DNA from: Pleurostoma richardsiae
Lineage: Eukaryota; Ascomycota; Sordariomycetes; Calosphaeriales; Pleurostomataceae
NCBI GenBank assembly: GCA_030052745.1
Contig: JANBVO010000020.1
Location: 186,001-250,000, forward strand
Direction: 5' to 3'
Length of the DNA stretch: 64,000 nt
Shown: positions 1-9,331 of the stretch, piece after piece
Layout: each line of letters begins with the position of its first letter
How positions within the stretch are numbered: position 1 is the stretch's first letter
Translations under genes and position numbers: made by a program
Notes under the pieces: model-generated
What the model saw: only the letters and a program-made list of their open reading frames with translations
What the model was told of the DNA's origin: nothing
Databases searched by the model: none

Positions 1-391
1 GCGACACAAAAAACATCTAAAACCCATCAGTCATGCGTCTTGATCTATATAATCTCGCAATATGTCCTACAATATGTCCCGTCTTCGCCGTTGCTAGGGC
101 AAGAATCGAATATCTCAGGTCATTTAGACCGATGTATACAAGGGGCTCAGTGGTTGACGTAAGCCCATCCTGTGTCTGCAGCCATCGTGCGCAGCGGTCG
201 ATGGCGTTGGCAAACTGAGAGTAAGATATGTCTTTGAACCCAGCGCTCACGTCGTCCGAGACGGGGATTGAAGCATATGGGCGTGCGTGCTTTGCAGCCG
301 CTCTCTCATCGATGACCTTGTTCACAAGCCGCCTATTATAACTCATGAGCTGTCGACCACCACAGATATTGACGGATTCTATACCTGCCAT
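1..391 (-). CDS. NRPS-like adenylating enzyme, N-terminal part (runs off left edge)
   Basis: The reading frame starts at 391 and encodes the beginning of an AMP-binding domain of the NRPS-like (A-T-R) family, which activates a carboxylic acid as an acyl-adenylate. The N-terminus has the family pattern VIDERA, then Y-A-SIP, then the segment YIGLNDLRYSILALATAKTG near residues 87-106. The frame seems to end at 17, but a good intron explains this: donor GTAGGA at 70-65, acceptor TTTTAG ending at 17. The 16 bases left at the edge then encode MFFVS, which matches the family continuation (KTGYK-MFLVSPRN). Exons are therefore 391..71 and 16..1, and the gene continues outside the window. What is seen is the domain start; substrate and downstream domains are unknown. 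It is divergent from the reductase gene at 1457. A second ATG lies at codon 16. Confidence 0.72.
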
Positions 392-1456
392 AGTCGGGAC
401 TCATGGGCTTCAGCAAGTCTTCCATAACTCCTCGACACCGATCTTCGCACAGACGGGACAATCGTTCAAGGCGTTGTACTAGGAATATCGGATGGTTCGC
501 TTTGATAGGGAAATACACCTGGTAGCGGTCGTTACGATGACCACAAGAATCGATCTCTTATAGTCATGCCAGAAGATACGGCTCGGAGGTTGAACAGCAG
601 CCGCGGATTGTCCGATGTTGATGTCGGATAGCTGCCGGACGATGGAGATACCGAGTGCCACGAGGCTCAATGGCGGACAGTCCGAGGAAACGAATCGCCG
701 AAGCGCGAATATATCGTGACAGTGGCACTCGCAGCGGAGGCGATGACCCAGATGTTTCATATTAATGCACAGGAGAAAGCAGCATGATGGGGCCAGTGCG
801 GCCCAAAAAACGGGCCAAGTCCGATCGTTGTTCACCCTCCCGCGCGTACTGTCGTTGCATCCGCGGCATCTTGGCCCGGGTTGTGGGTCGTATGGGCCCT
901 CCAACGCCGGTTTACGAGATTCCTATTGGGGAAAGGTGGTCGGTGCTGCGCCGTTCCGGCACCGTGAGGTGCCAAATCGGTCACTTTTGCCCAGATGCGG
1001 TAAATGTGATGGGTCCTGTTCGCATGACGAAGGGGTGGGACCTCTGGTATGCCCGGCGTGGGACTCTGTGGCGTTAGGACCGTGATCGACACTGCAGGCC
1101 AACTACCGAGCGTGGCCGAGAGACAGGCACACCAGTTTATGAAGAGCAAGATGCCTTGTTAACGTAAACCCGGTAGGCTATTGCTATTGCCGGCGTGCAT
1201 GCGTACTGTGTTTGCCCACGCGTAGTAGCACCGCGCTCCACTAGTCCATGGCCTGCCCCGAATGGAAATGCCGCAGTGCGCGGCAGGGTCGGATATCACT
1301 TCAGAATCGGCCTGTGATGGAGTTCCGTCCGAGTTGGCCACAGCTCGCGGAACTTCACCGCTATCCTGAGGATAAAATTGCCGCCAAGCCCAGAAATATG
1401 AACACCAATACACAACAGAGTGTGCTCCCCGAGTCCAAGACATCTCTTTCTCCAGC
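392..1456. promoter_or_regulatory. Divergent intergenic region between NRPS-like A-domain gene and reductase gene
   Basis: About 1.06 kb separates two genes that are read outward. I see only shadow frames here and no recognisable protein. It probably holds both promoters. Upstream of the reductase start the frame is open back to about 1376 and then closed by a stop, so no larger N-terminus can be read directly. Confidence 0.4.
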
Positions 1457-2688
1457 ATGGCCCACACTTCCCAAGAGAACGACCAGAAACGCTTGACAGT
1501 CCTGCTCACCGGCTCAACTGGTTCGTTGGGAACGTATATCTTAGATGCGCTCTTCGACAACCCCCACGTCTCTAAAGTCGTCTGTCTGAATCGGTCAGCT
1601 GACGCACGGCATCGGCAAGAGGCAGCACTTCATTCACGAGGCTTGAAGACCTTATCTGGATTCAATGTCCAGTTTCTGCATGCCGAGTTGTCACAGAAAT
1701 ACCTGGGGCTGGACTTGCCAGACTATGACGCCCTCCTCAGCTCGGTGACCACGGTCTTACACAACGGTTGGCCAGTCGACTTCAACAGGTCCTTCTCGTC
1801 GTTCCAGCCAGCCGTGGACGGGGTTCTCAACCTCGTCAAATTTGCCCATGCTTGTCACAACACATGTTCAATCTTCTTCATCTCGAGCGTGGGAGTTGTG
1901 CAGGAGTGGCCCAAGCTATCCGCAGACGGGACTCCTGTCCCCGAAGAGACGCTCAATGACTGGAGGCTAGGTAAACTCAAACAGCTCCCCTCGAACTACT
2001 GTGATATGACAGCTGACCAGGTCATATAGCACAAGAGGGCTACGGTCAGTCAAAGATGGTGGCAGAGCGTATACTGGCCGAAGCAACCAAGGTGTCCGCG
2101 ATACACGCTTCTATCTGTCGTGTTGCCCAGGTAGCCGGTCCCGTGCTGCGAGGCGAGCAAGGCTCGTGGAATGAACGGGAATGGTTTCCCACCCTTGTCT
2201 CAACAAGCCAGAAGCTGAAGATGCTCCCATCTTCGCTAGGCTATATGGAGTCTCTTGACTGGGTACCGGTGGACCTCCTGGCCAAGATTGTCGTCGAGCA
2301 GTTAGCCTCGTCGGAGTCGTCCACGTCAGAGGCTTCCAAAGGCATAACAACGGTCTATCACATCGCAAATCCCAGACACGCCCCATGGGCATCCGTATTG
2401 CCCGTGGTCCAGAAGCATTTGGGTGCGGGCGTATCCGTCGTGCCACCGGAGGAGTGGCTAAGAGCCCTTGCGGACAAGGTCAATTCGCCCGAGGCAGCAA
2501 GTATTCCGGGAACGAAGCTTCTCGAGTTCTATCGGGGAATCGGCACCAGCAAAGAAGTTGCCCCTGTCCTGGACACTACTCAGTCGCAGAAGGCCAGTCC
2601 CACACTGGCCGCCGTGACGGCCGTTCAGCCCGATTGGATGGACCTGTGGATGAGGCAGTGGAAAGCGAACGGATTCATTGCGGCGTAA
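1457..2688 (+). CDS. Thioester-reductase-type NAD(P)-binding protein (NRPS-like R domain, stand-alone)
   Basis: Extended short-chain dehydrogenase of the NAD_binding_4 / male-sterility family, the module that reductively releases thioester-bound acids in A-T-R enzymes. The NAD(P) motif LLTGSTGSLGTYIL lies at about residues 15-28. The catalytic YxxxK appears as GYGQSK. Both parts join through an intron at 1971..2029 (donor GTAAAC, branch GCTGAC, acceptor ATATAG), giving exons 1457..1970 and 2030..2688 and a 390-residue protein. No adenylation or carrier domain precedes it on this strand: the frame is closed by a stop about 80 bases upstream of the ATG. It may be a genuine stand-alone reductase or the 3' remnant of a larger A-T-R gene. 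The divergent neighbour encodes the start of an A domain of the same family, which suggests duplication or rearrangement. The family call is firm; the gene's completeness is not. Confidence 0.8.
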
Positions 2689-2935
2689 CCCTCGTTATTG
2701 AACGGCAGACTTGAAGGGGGATTAGAACTTAGGTAGTGAATACAAGCGAGTATCTCCTACAATAGGCGGTGCATTGATGCTGCCTGGACCAGTCGGAGGT
2801 GAGATTTGAGTTCTGACAAGGGTGGACCCTGACGCGAATGCAAGGAAAAGAGGGCCTTCCTCGATAGCGCCATAAAACCGCCGGATACCAAATCCATGCC
2901 GATATATGGCTTGTCGAGTAGCCCATTGTGGGATG

Positions 2936-3715
2936 TCACGCACCAGATTCTGCTGGCGAGTCCCGCCCATCTGGCGGCGAGAACTGTTGTTCGATGAGGG
3001 TGAGCTCCCGGGACAACCAGGCTGTCCAGTCTGGGATTGTCTCAACCCGCATGTCAGGGTCGTCGTCATCATCGACATACTCACACCACACTTGGCCGTC
3101 ATGCTCAGAGTTCGTGTCGAGGATTAAGTCCGTTCTCATGCAGCATCTATGGTCCTGAATGAGCAGTACCGGACGCGATTTTCTGGTGAGGGCCGTGGCG
3201 ATAGAGTCATCGGTATCCGAGTCTGGTTGCCGCAGGAGGTTGGCCCCGTATGTCCTCCACCAGTGCTCCTCAGGCTCGCAGGAGTGGATAGCTTCGGGAT
3301 CTCGGGGTCCCACGTCCATATCGAATTCGTTGTCTAGACCAGGCCATGTCCAGCCTATCACGGCACTTTCGGGCCACTCGAGGATCCACGTCTCGAAGTC
3401 TGCAGGGAGACGCCTGGCACCACCACATGATGCAATCTTTGCACGTAGGTATTGGACGTATCCAGTACGAGAGAAGGGTCTGGTTTTAGGCATGATAAAG
3501 GGCCGAGATGCCTTGAAGGACTCGTATTGGTGCAGACGGAGATATAGCTTGAGCAGCTTTGCCCGGGATGGCGAAAGAATATTCTTCTGCCCCAGGGAAT
3601 CATTGATGAGTTGGTGCCAGTATCTGGCCGTCATTCTTAAATTGATCAGACTGGAGAGCTCGAGGAAGCCAATTATGGTAAGCTGCAGCTCAATGGTTAG
3701 AGCATCGAGTGTCAT
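2936..3715 (-). CDS. F-box-like protein
   Basis: Single-exon 259-residue protein. The N-terminus (about residues 4-36) reads as an F-box, with the pattern LxxELQLxIIGFL..SLINLRMTARYWHQLI, so it may act as a substrate adaptor of an SCF ubiquitin ligase. The rest contains Trp-rich stretches (ILEWPESAVIGWTWPG) and a short acidic run of five Asp. Proteins of this layout are common lineage-specific families in ascomycetes, and their targets are unknown. I chose the second ATG (3715) because the F-box then starts right at the N-terminus; the upstream ATG at 3757 would add 14 residues without recognisable features. It is convergent with the reductase gene ending at 2688. Confidence 0.68.
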   Translation of the reverse strand: MTLDALTIELQLTIIGFLELSSLINLRMTARYWHQLINDSLGQKNILSPSRAKLLKLYLRLHQYESFKASRPFIMPKTRPFSRTGYVQYLRAKIASCGGARRLPADFETWILEWPESAVIGWTWPGLDNEFDMDVGPRDPEAIHSCEPEEHWWRTYGANLLRQPDSDTDDSIATALTRKSRPVLLIQDHRCCMRTDLILDTNSEHDGQVWCEYVDDDDDPDMRVETIPDWTAWLSRELTLIEQQFSPPDGRDSPAESGA

Positions 3716-4413
3716 GTTCGACGACTGCCTCGTGAGTAAGCACGATTTCCACACCACTATAGATTCGATACAGCTTCAGGCCCATACTCACAGTGTGTAA
3801 AGATGCCCCCCCGAAAGCTGATGAATCGGAGGAACTCTTTTGACACTTCCGCTTTCAGATACCTAGGCAGTGAGCCGAGGCACTCGACGCTGGACGGGCA
3901 ACGATAAGAGAAACACGTGGTGGCACATATAAAGGGATGCGTATGCAAGGCAAGTTAAACGATCAATGTGACAGACTCTGCATCAGTGGTTATCGCTTGG
4001 CAGATGATGTGTTGCACTCAACAGTGCTGCATCGATAGAGCTCTGTCGATGAAACCCCTCACTCGAAGAGTGATGGCTGGCTTAGTCAGCTTTTGGCGTC
4101 TTGCACGTGACATTTCCTCGGTAGGTACCGACATCGTGAGATGCTTCGCGATCATTTGATGCTTCTGCTTCGGCTGGGACATCTACGGAACCCGCAAATG
4201 ACTTACTATTTAGGATATTTCGGAAGAATTTTCCTCAAGGAATGCTAGCTGGACGTTCCTGGATGGACTATGGATGCCTAGCGGTGTCTTCGAGCCGCGA
4301 CGAGGCGGAGTACGATCGGCCATCATCTTTCATAGCTGACAGCGGCTCTCCGTCTGCCTTGACGACTGTTCCGCCTTTCATCCACATATGCAAGAAATTT
4401 TACTGCTCTCATA
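3716..4413. other. Intergenic region, divergent promoters
   Basis: About 700 bases between the F-box gene (minus) and the acidic protein gene (plus). No convincing gene, RNA or repeat seen. Confidence 0.4.
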
Positions 4414-5505
4414 ATGCCACGGCAGCTCCCTTGGAAAGCTGGGGCTTCAGCAAGGCCCATCACGCCCAACAGAGATGGCCCAAGTGCGGGGACGACAACG
4501 CCTGTCGCGTCTTCAGCACGACGGACTACACAGGGTGCTGGACTGAAGTCTGGATCACACGCCCTGAAGAGAGGCAAGCATATTCAATCCCTGCTGGTTG
4601 ACGGATTTATCACTAACCTGTTCAAGACCGCTCACCGTCCACGTCACCACCACCTGCACCGCCCGTCGAAAGGTAAGGCACACAGATCTGGGCAACGGCA
4701 CCCATCGGAGGCGCATCCGCTGACTGATCGCAGCTTCATGATTGAAGGTCTCGAGAACGACGACGCCTGGCGTATGGTTGAGGACGAGTTCTTCTCTGTG
4801 GCCGGCAGCTTCACCGCGCACCTGCACGCAGCCGAGTACCAGCGGCTGAAGAAGCAGGCCAGGTCGCAGAACGAGGAGACCATCAGGCACATCTCCCGAC
4901 CCGTGACTGGGGAGATGACCGATCTTGTTAGACGCAGACACCTAGCGCTCGACCAGGCCAGTAGGCAGCGTGAAGGCCTGAAACGAGCGCTTGCCAGTAT
5001 GAAGGCCGAAGACGACGACGACGACGAACCTTGGGTTGGGACATCGCTGCAGGGCCTCATGGACAGTCCCAGAAAGAAAGCGATCCCCCTTACCTCCGTC
5101 ACATCGACAGTACTAGGTACCAAAGCTGCTGCGGGCTTTGTTCGAGGGAGCCCGACGAAGAACAGGGGACTCGGTGGCACAAGGACAATACCGCCACACA
5201 ACGCTGTACCGAGGCAGCTAGTGACGGCCCAAGTCGTTCCTGGTCTAGACGATGAGACGGACGATGATGATGACGAGGATCTCGAAGGTCCTCCCCTGAA
5301 GCGCACGAGCCATCATGTCTCGGCCATATACATCTCAAAGTCAAAGACACCCATCGAAGGATCGCGATCTACGCCTAAGAGGCCCAGTTATGACCACTTG
5401 AAGCATCCGCCACTAAAGAGCAGGGCTACGATGGACGACTCCGATGAAGATCCGGACGCCGGCATGGTTGTTCGCCGAAGCGGAGACAGGAAGTCACATC
5501 GTTGA
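4414..5505 (+). CDS. Conserved fungal protein of unknown function, acidic and probably nuclear
   Basis: I propose three exons: 4414..4573, 4627..4672 and 4734..5505, total 978 nt, 325 residues. Intron 1 (4574..4626) has a GC donor (GAG|GCAAGC), a CTAAC branch and acceptor CAAG; it joins frames correctly to a short Pro/Ser exon. Intron 2 is canonical (GTAAGG...GCAG). The core, about residues 70-165, is helical and looks conserved: FMIEGLENDDAWRMVEDEF, then SFTAHLHAAEYQRLK and ISRPVTGEMTDLVRRR. The C-terminal half is low complexity with runs of Asp (five near 5013, six near 5265) and basic clusters, typical of nuclear chromatin or DNA-transaction proteins. I do not recognise the family. A contiguous single frame also exists across 4414..5505, so an unspliced product is a formal alternative, but it would insert a His/Pro-rich segment. 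Confidence 0.62.
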   Translation: MPRQLPWKAGASARPITPNRDGPSAGTTTPVASSARRTTQGAGLKSGSHALKRGKHIQSLLVDGFITNLFKTAHRPRHHHLHRPSKGKAHRSGQRHPSEAHPLTDRSFMIEGLENDDAWRMVEDEFFSVAGSFTAHLHAAEYQRLKKQARSQNEETIRHISRPVTGEMTDLVRRRHLALDQASRQREGLKRALASMKAEDDDDDEPWVGTSLQGLMDSPRKKAIPLTSVTSTVLGTKAAAGFVRGSPTKNRGLGGTRTIPPHNAVPRQLVTAQVVPGLDDETDDDDDEDLEGPPLKRTSHHVSAIYISKSKTPIEGSRSTPKRPSYDHLKHPPLKSRATMDDSDEDPDAGMVVRRSGDRKSHR

Positions 5506-5625
5506 ACGCGAAACAAGAGGGACATCATGCACAACCAGCGGAGGCATCGAATTATATACAGCGTCATGTTGACATTATCATGGACATGAGTGGGTGTGAC
5601 GTATGTACGAGGTAGGTTTCCCCGT

Positions 5626-6879
5626 TCATGCCTTGAACGGCGTCTCATATGGCCGCTCGGCCTGCGGCGTGATACGCGCAAGGTGCCTCCTCTGCCCATC
5701 CTTCCAGTCCACCAGAGCCGAGTGCTGCGTCACCCGGTTGTCCCAGACCACGACGGTCCCTTCTTCCCACTTGACCCGAGCCTGGAAGTCGGCGCCGTAC
5801 GCGAGGTGGTCGTACAGGAACTTGAGGAGGGCGTCGGACTCTTCCTTCTTGAGGCCGACGATCTCGCGGGTGACTGTGGTCGGGGTCAGTTTACTTTCGC
5901 TTGCGAATGATGGACCCTGGATTTACTTACACTGCGGGTTGATATACAACGCCTTCTCTCCAGTGGCCGGGTGCGTCCGCACGATGGGATGCGCGTTGTA
6001 CACCGGCTCGCGGCGCTTGATGCTGCCCCTAGCCACCGAAGCGTTGACCTGCTCGATGCCAGAGTGGACGGCCTTCAGCCCGTGTAGCCGCTCCTGGAAC
6101 AGTGGGCTCAGTCTGTTGTACGCCTCGACGGCGTCGACGAACAGCGTGTCGCCTCCCGTCTCAGGCTTGTCGAGGATGTACAGGAACGTCGTGCCAGGCG
6201 GCTGCTGCTCGTACGACACGTCCGAGTGCCACGCCACCGAGCTGGTCCGCGTCTGGAAGAACTCCTTCGCGAACGTGTCGCCGGCGCCGCGGTGCACGAG
6301 GTGGATCTCCGGGTGGCCCTCGGGCGAGCCCGAGGTCGGGTGGATGTGGTGCCGGCCGAAGTAGGCGCCGAAGTCGAGAGCCTCCTGGATGGACAGGTCG
6401 GCGAAGTCCTGGTCGCGGAAGGCCACGACCCTGCGCTCGGCGACGAAGCGCGCCAGCTGGTCCTTGCCGGCGTTGCTGAGCTTGCTGAGCTGGACGCCCC
6501 GGATCTCGGTGCCGATGGTGGGCGTCAGGTCATTGCGGTTGACGCCCTCGGGGAGAAGCTCGGGGTAGGAGGTGTCGGCATCCTTGCCGTGCTCGTAGTG
6601 CTCGAAGGGCTGGAGAGGAGGGTACTTCTGGTTGGAATTCCAGGTCGGGAGGTAGTTAGGGTACTGGAAGAAGGACATCAGCAAGGATTCTCGAGAGCTG
6701 TATCACGCAGTGCTCACCTTGGCTGCCTCCCAGCCCTTCTTGCCCTCCTCGGCTTCTCTGTCGAGGTTCCGACCGACACCAATCTCCTTATAGTCTGCTT
6801 TGCCTGACTGTGTGGAGTGCAGCTTCAGGGTCGGTGCCACCACGGGCACGGTGATAGTCTCAACAGCAGAAGGAGCCAT
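5626..6879 (-). CDS. TauD/TfdA-family alpha-ketoglutarate-dependent dioxygenase (sulfonate dioxygenase-like)
   Basis: Fe(II)/2-oxoglutarate dioxygenase of the family that releases sulfite from taurine and other alkylsulfonates (yeast JLP1 type). Exons 6879..6718, 6663..5931 and 5873..5626 give 1143 nt, 380 residues, with all splice phases consistent (donors GTGAGC and GTAAGT). The iron facial triad is visible: H-x-D in AWHSDVSYEQ at about 200-202 and the distal His in RVTQHSA near 349, followed by the 2-oxoglutarate-binding Arg region (RRHLARITP). Length is typical of fungal members. No targeting signal; probably cytosolic. Likely role is sulfur scavenging, though relatives act on phenoxyacetates or other substrates, so the substrate is inferred only from family. 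Confidence 0.88.
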
Positions 6880-9331
6880 GGTCAAAGGATGTTAAAGATC
6901 GCAGGTGTCTCTGTCCTTCCAACGACCCCTGGTGCTGATCTTTGGACGACCCCTCCCCTCTCTTATATCCCTGGCTCGGTTCCGCAGCGGCATTCTCGTT
7001 GCGGGGTCTTCGATGGCATGCGTAATGGAGGGCATTGCGTGCGTGCGCCCATTGCCAATCAGAACCCCATTCGACCCCGGCGCAGGCCGATGGGCACCTA
7101 GAGTCGCATCATTTCCACGAGTGCCGAAGACGACTAGTCGTGCTGCGAGATAAGATCGCTCGGCTGTCGCTACCTGTCAGGGCGCGGGCGTGCAGGGTCG
7201 TCATTCGAGATGCGCGGATGTTGTTATCTGCGCCGCGGATCACGCAATCGCGCGGCCGCGAATCGCCCCGTGGTGATCCATCTCCGGCACGGAAAGCTGC
7301 GCAAACTGCATCACGTAATCCGTAATACGCGGCCCGACTTTCTGATAATCGCCTCCGTCCCTCTATGGCTCCGTTGCACGCTCGGCGGGCGGAGGTGGTT
7401 GCGATATCGTCTCGTTCCGACTCGGGCCAGCACCGTACGAACGGCTTCCATCAGAGGCGGACCCTTCGGATTTGTCAACCAATGCTAGTCTCCTGACATA
7501 GTAAAAGAAGATACTAATTCATGTCTGCCGTGATATCTTGAAACCCTTCTCTCCTCTGCCTCGGTGTTTTCACCTTCTATTAACAGGTATGGCTGGACGC
7601 TCCCTCACAGACCTTGATTGGGGACTTCTAGTTTGACTCTCGCAAAATATCGAACAATAACTGGTCACATTTGCCTATTTAGCATAGACTGTCATTTTCA
7701 AGAGCAGATAAACCCGAGGGTCTCTCGTTGGCCTGGCTTGCTATCAGCCTTCAAACAGGTACAACTTCCTGGAGAGTCCCAATCATGCAGTCGTAAACTC
7801 GAGAACACTTAAGCCATTCTCAATCATGACATGCAATTCCAATATCGGAGCGATTCCTTGCGAGGAGACTCATTGTATCAAGAGAACTCTATAGAGGCTA
7901 CCTGGCTGACCAGGATGGAGCAAGATGCGGGCCGGCTTGGCTGAAGCATGTAGAATGAGCCCGTCACCTCGTTACCATAGCAGGTAGGTAATTCGTACGT
8001 ATGTCTGTGTGTTGGTAGTTCTGAAGGGAGTTCTTGGTAAATCGAAGGCTCCAAGCCATCCATTCCTCGGTTCCATCCACACCATGCTGATTAACTGGGA
8101 AGTTACCGGGGTGTTCTAAGTGTCTCGGCAGACGACGTCGAGGATAAGGGTTGATGAGAGATGCCGCCTTCCGTTCGGTATTGCAATCTGTCTTAAGGAG
8201 CCATTCTTCCGTTAGCAAATGATGTTCTCCAAGTAATAATGTCTTCCATGTGAATACAACATTTGCAAACAATGCGGTGCTTGAAGGGAAGTTTGGCTAC
8301 TCACCTTCGATTTCTGAGGCTGCCGCCGATGACAAGGCTAGGAGAATATCTGCTCTTCTTAAAGCGCCAAGCCACTTGTAGAACTGTTGAGGTACTCAGG
8401 ACTTCCCAAGCAGGACGAGTGTCATGGCCTTGGTCCAACAGTATCGTATGTGCACAGGTCCTTGTGTTGCTTCTTGTGGCTGTGGTATCGCACTGTTTCA
8501 CGGGCGCCGGATCAGACAAAGAGTCTAGAAATCAAGGATGGGACCCCAAACTGTACTTATAGTAGATCAGCCTTCATGAATACAATGGCATGGTTAACTT
8601 ATTCTAGACTTCAGATCGACCGGGTCTGCTAGAAATGCCTTTGGGAACAGGGTAGAGAATAAGTAATTATATGATGATTATTAAGATACACCAAGCAGCA
8701 GTCAAGCCACCTCTATGGGATTCTCAATTAAGCATCCCTGAGTCGCGAGATGTCTGAACGGTAGAGATGCCTCGGCGGACAGTTTCAACGCCGAAGACTT
8801 ACCCGCTGCCTCAAACAATAGGCATCTTCTTACCTCAGGTTGCCTGTACTACAATAAAGTACGTACTCGTCCATGATTTTCAGATCTCAGGATTTTTTGT
8901 GTGTCTTTTTGCCAGGCGGTGTGGGCGGCGCAGTGGTTTGCCGCTTAACTCGGATCAGATCCGGACGTTGGTGTTGTGGAAGTACCCGCGATGTCAACAA
9001 TCCATTTTAACCCGCAACACCACGGTCTCAACCACAAGAGGTACCTACCGCACCTCGACAAGTATTTTATGTCCAGAGAACCTTGAAAATTCAGGAATCT
9101 TGCAGTCTCGCACAGACCACCTACGATTTGTATTTAAGCAGCCCTCCTCTTCCCAACTTTTCTTCCTTCCTACCTTTTCCTTTCCTTCTACAACGCCCAA
9201 GAGATCCTCAAGCCTCAGCTGAGACTTCTCTTCCCACCTTTCTCATCCTTCTTACTTCCAACTAAATCACAACCAAGATTTGCCTCCACCATCCAATTCT
9301 CTCCTCAAACTCCCATCCGCTATCATCTTCA
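6880..9331. other. 2.45-kb intergenic region
   Basis: Contains the divergent promoters of the dioxygenase gene (minus) and the gene at 9332 (plus). GC content is high to about 7480 and then drops through about 8770. Only short, unsupported frames occur. The final 180 bases before 9332 are strongly pyrimidine-rich (for example TTCTTCCTTCCTACC), a pattern seen in front of well-expressed fungal genes. Confidence 0.45.

Noticed and set aside
17-391. First read as a truncated, broken adenylation-domain fragment
   Set aside because: A good intron (donor at 70, acceptor ending at 17) restores the family sequence into the edge bases, so the gene simply continues outside the window.
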